From Patiria miniata (Eukaryota > Echinodermata > Asteroidea > Valvatida > Asterinidae), in NCBI RefSeq assembly GCF_015706575.1, contig NW_024037047.1, positions 2,112,632 through 2,176,631 of the forward strand: DNA of 64,000 bases, in the 5' to 3' direction. Position numbers and translations under genes: made by a program. Shown here piece by piece: positions 34,172 through 46,141 of this stretch. A model generated the notes under the pieces. The model was not told the DNA's origin. It ran no database searches and saw nothing but the letters and a program-made list of their open reading frames with translations. Numbering within the stretch: the first letter of the stretch is position 1; the number at the start of each line of letters is the position of its first letter.

Positions 34172-36143
34172 TCAACAACTTTTTTTAACTCTTTTTAGGA
34201 ACTGCAGGAGTGCTGCTCCGAGTCCTTTCAGAGACGCGTCCACCTGTAGCACTGTGGGTTGTCGAGGGTCGAAGTGGGTGAGCGTACATTCTGTACCGAT
34301 TAGCGACTTGACATTTTCGACTGCTTTCTGGTTCGATTCTGTCCTCTGCCACTCACTTTCGTTGCGTAGCAGTGCGCGGAGTGTGTCTGTATGATCAGCG
34401 AGTCTGGGGAGAACTGGCGCGAGGTATTGTATCAGACCCAGAAACTGCTGAAGTTCGTTGACATTCTGCGGTGCAGGAAGTGCATGTATGTTTTGCACCT
34501 TCTCCGGGTCGGGCTGCACACCAGAGGCATCGTAGAGGCATCCGAAGAACTTAATGCAAGGGGTTCTTACCTTACACTTGCTGAGATTGAAGATCAGGCC
34601 GTACTTGCGAGCGACTTGCATGAGGTTGTGCAAGTGTTTGTCATGTTCTTCGACTGTTGTACCGAAGACTGCAATATCATCTACAATCCCGAAAGTTCCA
34701 GGGCATTGCTCCAGGTTCATGCCCATTTTCTCCTGGAAGATATTCTGGGAGACTTTCAGCCCGAAGGGTAGAAGACGGAAACGATACCGTCCGAATGGCG
34801 AATTGAAGGTTGTCAAGATACTGGACTCCTCATCCAGCACGATGCTCCAGTACCCATGTCGTGCATCCAGCTTGCTGAACACTTTTAATTAGCGCCACTG
34901 AACTGATGCGTGATTTCTTCCAGTGATGTGATATGTCCGCTTGGAGGCTTTGTTCAGTGCCTGTGGGTCTAGGCACACGCGAAGACTGCCGATGGGCTTT
35001 CTGCTGAATGCCACTGACGAAACCCAGTCTGTGGGCTCCGTGACCTTGGTAATGACATTCAGGCCTTTCACTCTGTCCAGTTCAGTCTTAAGCTCCTCCT
35101 TGATCCAGATTGGGTACTTTCCTGGAGGATGTACGGCCGGACATGCATCCTCTCGTAGCGTGATATTGTATTCACCGGGGAATTTACCAATCCCAGTGAA
35201 GCGATCAGGATACATGCTGTGGAGGTCATCCTTCGTTGGTATTGGCTGGATGGGCTCGCGTCGTGTCTGCGATGTGCGACGAACACCCACGGAACTGTCA
35301 CTGCGTCGCGGTGTTTCGCGTATCGCACAGTTGAGAGTGATGAGGTGGAGAGCTCGTGAGGTCTGAAGTTCGAGGATTGCCAGACCCGTAGTTTCGACGA
35401 CGATGAAATCTGCGGCAAGCCAGTCTGTCTCACCGTAGCTGCATGGCATCTTGACGCATCTATATTGTTGAATTCGGACCCCATTGTAGGCTGTGAGAAG
35501 CGTACTTTGCGGTGTAGTGGAGCCCGGCTGAGGATACCCATCTGCGTCCAGTGATCGTGGAAACGTGTCGAAATTGACATTAAGCGTGTGTGATCCAGGA
35601 CGATGTTTAAGTTTGATGCGAAGTATTGCGAAAAGGTTATCGCGAGTATCAGATGAACGCCCAACGTCATCGTGATTGTGCTGGGCTGTGATGGTGTGGA
35701 AGGCGATGTTCTCAAACTTGTCCTGCATATCAGTCACTTCATACTCAACCACGTTTACCTCGTTGGATTTACGAGGTTTGGAACGCGATGAAGACAGACG
35801 ACCGCATTTAGGTGAGTATGATCCCCGGTACGCGAACGTGATTTGCGAGTGCTTCGAGGTTTAGTCTTAGTGCCTGCTGTACTGAGACACATGTGTTGCC
35901 AGTGTCCCTCTTTACCGCAACCATTGCATCTTGTGCCATATGCAGGGCACTTATCGCGAGGTCGATATGGGTGTCTTCCACCACAGTTTTTGCATTGTCT
36001 CTGCGTCTTGACGACGTCCACTTGGGCCTTTCCAATATGACTAAGCTGTGCCATATGCATGACACTGCCTTCATGTGATCGGTAAATGTCCAAGGCGTCT
36101 TTGAGTTGCAGTTTGTCATCCTTTCGTAGCACCCGTTATCCAC
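34172..36143 (-). mobile_element. Broken Ty3/Gypsy-type LTR retroelement fragment
   Basis: Lies in the large intron of the lectin gene, same strand. In minus-strand order: a CCHC knuckle (CKNCGGRHPYRPRDKC, ~35990, and a second near 35930), a protease-to-linker stretch, the start of a reverse transcriptase (KYPIWIKEEL, SLRVCLDPQALNK), the RT core (FSKLDARHGYW, LPFGL, VDDI) and the RT-RNase H junction (FLGLIQYL, LQVDASLKGLGAALL). No integrase or LTRs are seen, so both ends of the element are missing. It is broken, with only a few breaks inside, so it is probably younger than the BEL/Pao fossil. Confidence 0.88.
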
Positions 36144-36492
36144 GGAGCCAAATTTCTTGTTTAACGTCTGATATGTCTTGACATGCAGATATAGGCAAAC
36201 CGCGCGCCAGCCAATCGGAGTCGACTTTTAAATCGTGACGTCATTTTATTCCCAAATCAGGACTAAATGGTTGATTGGTCAATTCGAAGGCAGTGTTTTG
36301 TAATACAACAACAGCCGGGTGCATTATCGCGTAACATGATACAGAGCGCGGGACTTTTTTTTACCCATTGTCTATGACACGCAACGGGTGAATGACAGAA
36401 GACCTGATATAGAAAGCGCCCGCTGATTGGCCAAAATCTAGGAGGTCAAGAGGCGGGGTCTTGCCTTATTAATCAGCGAATCTGCTCATGCA

Positions 36493-36524
36493 TAATAGAC
36501 CATGGCTTTCACCATGGTCTATTA
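36493..36524. repeat. Perfect 13-bp inverted repeat (hairpin) in lectin gene intron 2
   Basis: TAATAGACCATGG, loop CTTTCA, CCATGGTCTATTA. No T-run follows and no element boundary is evident. It lies ~200 bp from the donor of the LamG exon. Confidence 0.8.
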
Positions 36525-36725
36525 CATAGACTAGGAAGGACAATGACTAAAGATATTCCAAAGAAAACGCAATATGAATGTGGGCAAATATTTCGCAAGG
36601 GCTCTGTGAAACAGAGGTTGAGTCAAGAGTTTACGTATACTATCTAAGAATTATTCACTTTATAAATATTACTGACAGTGATGATATTCAGTTTTAGGTG
36701 CCGGTATATTGAAAGCAAAACTCAC

Positions 36726-37475
36726 CAAGTGACCCGCAGGCGTAGAGGTTGGCTATCTGTTCCTCGGTGAGGAGATGATCAAATACCATCAGATTGCTGT
36801 AGGCTGCCGAACCTCCGAAATTCAGAGATGAGGGCGGTGACATTCCAACGCAGGGATTCATGCTCCCTAAAACCAGCCTGGTACATCCATCTCTAGGCGA
36901 GTCTTCTTTTTCATTATGATCGTAACTGCCAAGCTCCTTGCCGTCCAGGTACAGGACAAGTTGGGCATTTGTTGGTGAAAGAACCATGGTAGCGGCCAGG
37001 TGGAACCATCTATCTATCGGGATCTTGCCCAGCGTCTCGTACCTCTCAAAGTATGACCACGATTCACTCCGAGCTGCGAAGACGAAAGCGTTGAGCGAGT
37101 TCCTGTACAGGAAGGCGACGCCCCGTGCTCCTCTTGATCTTGCTCCCGCTGAAACAAAATAACTATCATGGGTAAAACCTGCCGAAGAGTTGATTTTGAG
37201 CCACAGTGACCAGGTTACGCTATCTGAGGCACACACGTCAGGATCAGAGACGCAAGTCCCCGCAAAATCGCCCAGGTCGATGTAGGCACCCTCTCCGGTG
37301 TAAATCGAGCATTTTTGCTCAACCACTTCGGGGGAAGGAACCATTTTGGAGACGCCTGTGCCAATCTCGCTCCTAGAGATCGGAACTGGCGAGTCATAAG
37401 CATCGCATGATGTGAAGTGACTACCAGTCTCACGAGTCGCACTCAGTGTATTGTAGTAGGTCATGTTGTAACTCT
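36726..37475 (-). CDS. Lectin gene exon 2: LamG (concanavalin A-like) domain
   Basis: 250 codons between acceptor GTTTTCTTTTCAG/AG and donor CACTTG/GTGAGT, phase 1-1. Encodes a LamG/pentraxin-type jelly-roll: IDLGDF, VTWSLWLKINSS, YFVSAGAR, WFHLAATM, LVLYLDGKELGSY, RLVLGSMNPC, FGGSAAYSNLMVFDHLLT, EEQIANLYACG. The ending is typical of the Laminin_G_3 family. N-glycosylation sites near NMT and NSS fit secretion. In the spliced product it covers residues ~115-364, right after the first lectin half. Separated from exon 1 by only 186 bp and from exon 3 by 2.9 kb holding the Gypsy fragment. Confidence 0.88.
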
Positions 37476-37661
37476 CTGAAAAGAAAACAAACAAAAATCA
37501 ATTATTGGAGTTTTGGTCTAATCATTAGATCCACAACCAATGCCTCAATCCTGGACACATTTCATCTTTACTCCTTAAGCCAGAAGTTGATGTTCAGAAT
37601 ATAATACAACTGGCGATAATGAACATTCTCCTTCTTTCGTTTTTTTCTGGATATAACTTAC

Positions 37662-38004
37662 CAAATGGTACGTCCGCTTTCTTGCCCAACCAGACATACT
37701 CAGGGGCAGCCTCAGACGTATTTATTTCACTTAAGATGATGTCCAAGAAGTAAATAAGGAATATCGTCTCCTCTAGGGAGCTGGCCGTAAGTAAACCACC
37801 TGCCACGTCCCTCGTGGCATAGCGTTGGCAGTACGCCTCAGCTTCTTCATACGAAAGAGGAACAGGAAAGTAGCGATAGCAATGATGCTGATGCTCCATC
37901 CATTGAAACGGGCACGGGGAGCATGCGGCTTGGCATACGCCGATCATTGTAGAAAAAGCCACAGTGATGGCGGTATAAATTTTGATGAGAAACATGCCTT
38001 CCAT
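37662..38004 (-). CDS. Lectin gene exon 1: signal peptide and N-terminal half of C-type lectin domain
   Basis: The chosen start gives MEGMFLIKIYTA..., a hydrophobic leader with a likely cut after VCQA (~26). An in-frame ATG at 38055 would bury the leader behind 17 residues and is less likely. Residues 31-114 are the first part of a C-type lectin fold: CPFQW, HCYRYF, SYEEAEAYC, LLTASSLEE, YVWLG. The exon ends at a consensus donor TTTG/GTAAGT in phase 1, before the long-loop region. With exons 2-5 the full product would be 524 residues; joined only to exons 4 and 5 it would be 167. Probably secreted, a defence or adhesion lectin by family analogy. Confidence 0.86.
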
Positions 38005-39255
38005 TTTTAACTTGAAAGGTTTTGAGCTTTGTAAGTTTAAGCTTGCAATAATCAAGTATTATACCAGTACACAAATGTGAAGCTTTCGGAGCACACAATC
38101 CAGCGAGCATGCATCGACGGCATACGGATTAATAAGATCGAATCAGGTTGGCTTTCCATCGCTTATATTCTACACCATCTAATGCTTCTCTTTGGATAAT
38201 TACCAAATAGACACACGGGGCCATGGCCATTCATCAGATCAGTGAATGATTTGTGGGTTAATTAAGTAATAATTACGAGCGCAGACTCTAATTACCAAAA
38301 CTCATTTTTATGTGGCGTTTATAATTATCAACTTATCAACTTTTCTTTAATTTCTGAAGCGATAATGAGCATAAGACACGAGCCAATGCACACCGCCGGT
38401 TTTAATTGCGGGATTGGTGCCACTGTCAGTAGCGACTGCTCGTGAGCAAGGCTACCGGCCGGCGCCATACCAATGAAAATGGCCCTTTTTTCGCACTCAA
38501 CTTTAAATTAGGTGCAGGCGTTTGTTTTGTTTTCCATGAAGAGGAGGCAATGACATGCTCGATGTAAACGTAGCTTCGGCTTTAAAAACCAGTTTATTCA
38601 TGTATGCATGTTACGTTTTGAATGTTTTGGAATGAGCAAGGTTTTGTTTCCCTCATGAAGCCGGTAGGTTCGTTTCCCGGTAATTATCAATGTTCCTTTA
38701 AAAAAAAAACGATGTGTACAGACATCAACTCGAAGGATGACAACAGTACTCTATTGCACACGGGCAAACTGGCAATAGTTTGACAGTCCTGCCAGTTACA
38801 GCGGAATACAGCGCCTTTATTTGTCAGATCTATTTTTTTTTAAACTACCAAACAAACCATAATCTGTACCAGCTTTTGGATTCAAAATACACAGAGTCCA
38901 AATGTTCTCATTTTTTTTCTTTAAATGAAACCTGATACTGTCATCTATTTATCACAAGATTCAAAAGGTTGGCATAAGAATGGCTAGAGATAATACAATT
39001 TTTACCTTTTCAAATATGTTCAGAACTTTTAAGTTCGAGTTCTTCATTAGGAACTAAGAAATCAGAGATGAACACTAGTTTGAAGTGTTAAGGCCTGACG
39101 AGGTCATAGGTCAGAGTTTAAACACAAGAGTGTCCCGAGATTGTCTCGATGAGATCGTTTTTCTTGCCCGCAGTGGAGAGACCGTTCTTGGAGCAGAATT
39201 CATTCAGGACAGCAACAGTCAACTTACCAATCAGAGATTGGCCTTGAACCGTAAT
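38005..39255. other. Upstream region of the lectin gene, no gene seen
   Basis: About 1.25 kb 5' of the lectin gene (which reads leftward). A TATAAT-like word lies near 38058-38063 on the minus strand, weakly placed for a promoter. The rest is AT-rich with poly-A/T runs (38700, 38830, 38910). No convincing coding sequence. Confidence 0.5.
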
Positions 39256-39682
39256 CAGGGGCGTAGCACGGTCATTTTTATTGGGGGGTAATGTTTTTTG
39301 AAAAGGGCACTTGTACATCGGTTGTGAAATGTAGACAGGTTTTTTGTTCAAAACCGACAATTATGCACACAAAGGGCCAATATATGGTGCTGTTTAGGGC
39401 GATACATGTGCAAAATTCTGAAAAAGGCTTTCAAAACGGCAGATGCCACAAAAAAAGGGCACTACTTTTTAAAAGGGCACTTGTTCAGAAAAAAAGGGTA
39501 CTTCGTAAAAAAAGGGCGCTCTGTACTATTTTTTTTCGGGGGGGGGGGTGACCCCGTTGAAAAAAAAGGGCATTTGAATGAATAAGGCAGTTTTTACAAA
39601 ATACTGGGGTGGGGGGGGGGGGTAAATACCCCTTCCCCCCCCCCCCCCCCCCCCCCCCCCCCACCAGCTGGCTACGCCTATG
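39256..39682. mobile_element. 427-bp MITE with long G and C runs
   Basis: Starts CAGGGGCGTAGC and ends GCTACGCCTATG (complement CATAGGCGTAGC), with GTAAT repeated at both sides (39251-39255, 39683-39687). The inside repeats AAAAGGGCAC-type words and holds a G run (~39539-39548), a second G run (~39607-39622) and a >25-base C run (~39636-39662). No coding capacity. Superfamily not assigned. Confidence 0.65.
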
Positions 39683-39879
39683 GTAATTATTATTTCACCT
39701 GCTTAAGGCAGACACTGGTCAATAATGAACACTTGTTAGTTGCATTTATCTGCCGAATGAGGTAGCCTGTCCTCATGCCAATCTAACCATTGCAGCCACA
39801 TGTCTGAATTGCCAACCGGTGTGTTGCATCCACATGTTCATAATTATCATGTCTTCAAAAATGTGTCAACTTGTCCATT

Positions 39880-40120
39880 CAGGTCACCTGTCTATTGTCG
39901 ATCTTTTTGTGGCAACCTGTACTATTGTGGCCCATGTCCATTGTGATGGACTGTCTATTGTCACCACCTGTCCATTATGGACACCTTTTCATTGTGACCA
40001 CCTGCCCTATTGTGGACACCTGTCCATGTTAACTACCTGTTCATTGTGGCCACCTGTCAATTTTGACTACTTGTTCATTGTGGCCACCTGTCCATTGCGG
40101 ACACCTGTCCATTGTTCCGT
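39880..40120. repeat. ~18-bp minisatellite (CCACCTGTCCATTGTGGA-like)
   Basis: About 13 imperfect copies of an 18-21 bp unit with the words CACCTGTCCATT and TTGTGGCCACC, degraded toward the left. It contains a 113-codon open frame by chance. Confidence 0.75.
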
Positions 40121-40172
40121 CACTCACATTATATGTCATTTTAATGAAATGACATCTTAATTTGACTGTCTT

Positions 40173-40408
40173 AATTTTTGAAATTAAATCATACAAAGTG
40201 CCATCGCATGCTTTTAGATTTAAACCGCACGATATATTTAGTGCATCCAAATTTGTGCAAAAATGGGTGATTCGTTATTAATTTTGACTGCCAAATCTAT
40301 TAAACCGACCGGGAAAACCTTTATTGTAATATTGGTCGATTTCGAAATATGAAGTAGCTATAGGATGGAGAACAACTAACCTCTTGAGGTTTCACAACAA
40401 CATATATC
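40173..40408. repeat. Dispersed repeat B, copy 2
   Basis: Diverged copy of 31650-31990, matching at both ends (AATTTTTGAAATTAAAT and CTAACCTCTTGAGGTT). It lies ~280 bp before the satellite begins. Confidence 0.6.
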
Positions 40409-43250
40409 TAAATGATTTAAATAAGCTGAAACTATCAAAAATGAATCCAGCATACCTGAAAACATAAATATTAATACGAGAACCATCCAAATCGACCATA
40501 TAGAAGCATTTCTATGAGAAAAGTTAGCTCTTAGGGGGTCGTTTTGGCGCCCATCTTGAAAAATGGCCGCCATCTTGGATTTTCAATTGGCCGATCGGGC
40601 AGATTTGTGAAGTATACCCTAAAAAATCATTGTGAAGAGTTTGGTGCTTGTATCACCATTTGCACGGTTTTTCTGTCAACTGCTCAAAAATTCAAATCTC
40701 AAAAATTAAGTAATGCATTAAATTGAGCCGTGGCCAGGTGATTTATCTTATAATATAAACAAACTCGACAGAAGATTGAGACAAAATATTGTTTTTCTCT
40801 CCCTCAACAGTGTCATGTGTAAACGCGGAGTAAAAATTGGAGAGAGTGCAGTCCCAGTCCAAACAGACTATTTTCCACACTTTTTTCTCGGAAACGATAG
40901 TCATTGACGACAAACTATCTCAAAAATTAAGTAATGCATTAAATTGAGCAGTGGCCAGGTAATTTATCTTGAAAAATAGAAAAACTAGACAGAATATTGA
41001 GACAAAATATTGTTGTTTTCTCCCTCAACAGTTTCTTGTGTCAATGCGGAGAAAAAGCTTGGCGAGAGTGCAGTCCCAGTACAAGCAGACCATTTTCAAC
41101 ACTTTTTTTGGAAACGATGTAATGGACGACAAACTATCTCAAAAATTAAGTAATGCATTAAATTGAGCCGTGGCCAGGTGATTTATCTGGAAAAATTGAC
41201 AAACTAGACAAAAGATAATGACAAAATATTTTTGTTCTCTTCCTCAACAGTGTCTTGTGTGAACGCGGAGGAAAATTTGGAGAGAGTGCAGTTCTAGTCC
41301 AAACAGACCATTTTCCACACTTTTTGCACGGAAACGATAGTCATGGACGACAAACTATCTCGAAAATTAAGTAATGCATTAAATTGAGCGGTAACCAGGT
41401 AATTTATCAATAGAAATAGACAAACTAGAAAGAAGATTTAGACAAAATATTGTTGTTTTCTCCCTAACAGTGTCTTGTGTAAACGCGGAGAAAAACTTGG
41501 CGAGAGCAGTCCCAGTCCAAACAGACCATTTTTCACACTTTTTTTCTTGGAAACGATAGTCATGGACGACAAACTATCTCCAAAATAAAGTAATGCATTA
41601 AATAGAGGCGTGGCCAGGTGATTTATCTTGAAATATAGACAAACTAGACAGAAGATTGAGACAAAATATTTTGTTTTTCTCTCCCTCAACAGTGTCTTGT
41701 GTAAAAGGGGAGGAAAACTTGGAGAGAGTGAAGTTCCAGTCCAAACAGACCATTTTCCACACTTTTTATTCTCGGAAACGATAGTCATGGAGGACAAACT
41801 ATCTCAAAAATTAAGTAATGCATTAAATTGAACCGTGGCCAGGTGATTTATCTTAAAATATAGACAAACTAGACAGAAGATGGAGACAAAATATTGTTTT
41901 TCTCTCCCTCAACAGTGTCTTGTGTAAACGCGGAGGAAAACTTGGAGAGAGTTAAGTTCCAGTCCAAACAGACCATTTTCCACACTTTTTTTTTCTCGGA
42001 AACGATAGTCATGGAGGACAAACTATTTCAAAAATTAAGTAATGCATTAAATTGAGCCGTGGCCAGGTGATTTATCTTGAAATATAGACAAACTAGACAG
42101 AAGTTGGAGAAAAAATATTGTTGTTCTCTCCCTCAACAGTGTCTTGTGTAAAAGCGGAGTAAAACTTGGAGAGAGTAAAGTTCCAGTCCAAACAGACCAT
42201 TTTCCACACTTTTTTTCTCGGAAACGATAGTCATGGAAGACAAACTATCTCAAAAATTAAGAAATGCATTAAATTGAGCGGTAATTAGGTAATTTATCAT
42301 TATAATAGACGAACTAGGCGGAAGATTGAGACAAAATATTGTTGTTCTCTCCCTCAACAGTGTCTTGTGTAAACGCGGAGAAAAACTTGGCGAGAGTGCA
42401 GTCCCAGTCCAAACAGACCATTTTCCACACTTTTTTTTTTTGGAAACGATAGTCATGAACGACAAACTAACTCAAAAAATAAGTAATGCATTAAATTGAG
42501 CGGTAACCAGGTAATTTATCTTGAACAATAGACAAACTAGACAGAAGATTGGGACAACATTTTTTTTTTTCTCTCCCTCAACAGTGTCTTGTGTAAACGC
42601 GGAGAAAAAACTTGGCGAGAGTGAAGTCCAAGTCCAAACAGACCATTTTCCACACTTTTTTTCTCGGAAACGATAGTCATGGACGACAATTTATCTCAAA
42701 AATTAAGTATTGCATTAAATTGAGCCGTGGCCAGGTGATTTATCTTGAAATATAGACAAACTAGACAGAAGATTGAGAATATTGTTGTTCTCTTCCTCAA
42801 CAGTGTCTTGTGTGAACGCGGAGAAAAACTTGGCGAGAGTGCAGTCCCAGTCCAAACAGACCATTTTCCACACTTTTTTTCTCGGAAACGATAGTCATGG
42901 ACGACAAACTATTTCAAAAATTAAGTAATGCATTAAATTGAGCGGTAACCAGGTAATTTATCACTAAAAATAGACAAACTAGACAGAAGATTGGGACAAC
43001 ATTTTTTTTTTCTCTCTCTCAACAGTGTCTTGTGTAAACGCGGAGAAAAAACTTGGCGAGAGTGCAGTCCCAGTCCAAACAGACCATTTTCCACACTTTT
43101 TTTTTCTCGGAAACGATAGTCATGGACGACAAACTAACTCAAAAAATAAGTAATGCTTAAATTGAGCAGTGGCCAGGTAATTTATCTTGAAAAATAGACA
43201 AACTAGACAGAAGATTTAGACAAAATATTGTTTTTCTCTCCCTCAACAGT

Positions 43251-46141
43251 GTTTTGTGTAAACGCGGAGAAAAACTTGACGAGAGTGCAGTCCAAGTCCA
43301 AACAGACCATTTTCCACCTTTTTTTTCTCGGAAACGATAGTCATGGACGACAAACTATCTCAAAAATTAAGTATTGCATTAAATTGAGCCGTGGCCAGGT
43401 GATCTATCATGAAAAATAGACGAAATAGACAGAAGATTAATGCAAAATATTGTTGTTCTGTCCCTCAACAGTTTCTGGTGTCAATGCGTAGAAAGACTTG
43501 GCAAGAGTGCAGTCCCAGTCCAAACAGGCCATTTTCCAAACTTTTTGCTCGAAAACGGTAGTCATGGTCGACAAACTATCTCAAAAATGAAGTAATGCAT
43601 TAAATTTAGCCGTGGCCAGGTAGTTCATCATAAAAAATATAGACAAACTAGACAGAAGATTGAGACATAATATTGTTTTTCTCTCCCTCAACAGTGTCTT
43701 GTGTAAACGCGGAGGAAAACTTGGAGAGAGTGAAGTTTCAGTCCAAACATACCATTTTCCACACTTTTTTTTCTCGGAAACGATAGTCATTGTCGACAAA
43801 CTATCTCAAAAATTAAGTAATGCATTAAATTGAACCGTGGCCAGGTGATTTATCTTGAAATATAGACAAACTAGACAGAAGATTGAGACAAAATATTGTT
43901 TTTCTCTTCCTCAACAGTGTCTTGTGTAAACGCCGAGGAAAACTTGGAGAGAGTGAAGTTCCAGTCCAAACAGACCATTTTCCACACTTTTTTTTCTCGA
44001 AAACGATAGTCATGAACGACAAACTAACTCAAAAAATAAGTAATGCATTAAATTGAGCGGTAACCAGGTAATTTATCTTGAACAATAGACAAACTAGACA
44101 GAAGATTGGGACAACATTTTTTTTTTCTCTCCCTCAACAGAGTCATGTGAAAACGCGGAGGAAAACTGGGAGAGAGTGCGGTCCCAGTCCAAAAGGACCA
44201 TTTTCCACACTTTTTTTCTCGGAAACGATAGTCATGAAGGACAAACAATCTCAAAAATTAAGTAATGCATTAAATTGAGCCGTGGCCTGGTGATTTATCT
44301 TGAAATATAGACAAACTAGACAGAAGATTGAGACATAATATTGTTTTTCTCTCCCTCAACAGTGTCTTGTGTAAAAGCGGAGGAAAACTTGGAGAGAGTG
44401 AAGTTCCAGTCCAAACAGACCATTTTCCACACTTTTTATTCTCGGAAACGATAGTCATGGAGGACAAACTATCTCAAAAATTAAGTAATGCATTAAATTG
44501 AACCGTGGCCAGGTGATTTATCTTGAAATATAGACAAACTAGACACAAGATGGAGACAAAATATTGTTTTTCTCTTCCTCAACAGTGTCTTGTGTAAACG
44601 CGGAGGAAAACTTGGCGAGAGTTAAGTTCCAGTCCAAACAGACCATTTTCCACACTTTTTTTTTCTCGGAAACGATAGTCATGGAGGACAAACTATTTCA
44701 AAAATTAAGTAATGCATTAAATTGAGCCGTGGCCAGGTGATTTATCTTGATATATAGACAAACTAGACAAAAGATTGAGACAGAATATTGTTGTTCTCTC
44801 CCTCAACAGTGTCTTGTGTAAACGCGGAGGAAAACTTGGAGAGAGTGCGGTCCCAGTCCAAACAGACCATTTTCCACACTTTTTTTCTCGGAAACGATAG
44901 TCATGGAGGACAAACTATCTCAAAAATTAAGTAATGCATTAAATTGAGCCGTGGCCAGGTGATTTATCTTGAAATATAGACAAACTAGACAGAAGTTGGA
45001 GGAAAATATTGTTTTTCTCTCCCTCAACAGTGTCTTGTGTAAAAGCGGAGTAAAACTTGGAGAGAGTAAAGTTCCAGTCCAAACAGACCATTTTCCACAC
45101 TTTTTTTCTCGGAAACGATAGTCATGGAAGACAAACTATCTCAAAAATTAAGAAATGCATTAAATTGAGCGGTAATTAGGTAATTTATCATTATAATAGA
45201 CGAACTAGGCGGAAGATTGAGACAAAATATTGTTGTTCTCTCCCTCAACAGTGTCTTGTGTAAACGCGGAGAAAAACTTGGCGAGAGTGCAGTCCCAGTC
45301 CAAACAGACCATTTTCCACACTTTTTTTTTTGGAAACGATAGTCATGAACGACAAACTAACTCAAAAAATAAGTAATGCATTAAATTGAGCGGTAACCAG
45401 GTAATTTATCTTGAACAATAGACAAACTAGACAGAAGATTGGGACAACATTTTTTTTTTTCTCTCCCTCAACAGTGTCTTGTGTAAACGCGGAGAAAAAA
45501 CTTGGCGAGAGTGAAGTCCAAGTCCAAACAGACCATTTTCCACACTTTTTTTCTCGGAAACGATAGTCATGGACGACAATTTATCTCAAAAATTAAGTAT
45601 TGCATTAAATTGAGCCGTGGCCAGGTGATTTATCTTGAAATATAGACAAACTAGACAGAAGATTGAGAATATTGTTGTTCTCTTCCTCAACAGTGTCTTG
45701 TGTGAACGCGGAGAAAAACTTGGCGAGAGTGCAGTCCCAGTCCAAACAGACCATTTTCCACACTTTTTTTCTCGGAAACGATAGTCATGGACGACAAACT
45801 ATTTCAAAAATTAAGTAATGCATTAAATTGAGCGGTAACCAGGTAATTTATCACTAAAAATAGACAAACTAGACAGAAGATTGGGACAACATTTTTTTTT
45901 TTCTCTCTCTCAACAGTGTCTTGTGTAAACGCGGAGAAAAAACTTGGCGAGAGTGCAGTCCCAGTCCAAACAGACCATTTTCCACACTTTTTTTTTCTCG
46001 GAAACGATAGTCATGGACGACAAACTAACTCAAAAAATAAGTAATGCTTAAATTGAGCAGTGGCCAGGTAATTTATCTTGAAAAATAGACAAACTAGACA
46101 GAAGATTTAGACAAAATATTGTTTTTCTCTCCCTCAACAGT
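43251..46141. repeat. Higher-order repeat unit, 13 monomers (2891 bp)
   Basis: Bounded by a marker monomer with AGTGTTTTGTGTAAACG and CTTGACGAGAGTG. The order of monomer subtypes after 43251 repeats after 46142, 51032 and 53926 with near identity for at least several monomers, far closer than neighbouring monomers resemble each other. Confidence 0.85.

Noticed and set aside
34391-34892. Plus-strand open frames at 34.4-34.9 kb
   Set aside because: Shadows of the minus-strand reverse transcriptase of the Gypsy fragment.
38641-38700. tRNA B-box-like word GGTTCGTTTCCC as a SINE or tRNA gene
   Set aside because: No A box or cloverleaf could be fitted around it, and no poly-A tail or target duplication was found.
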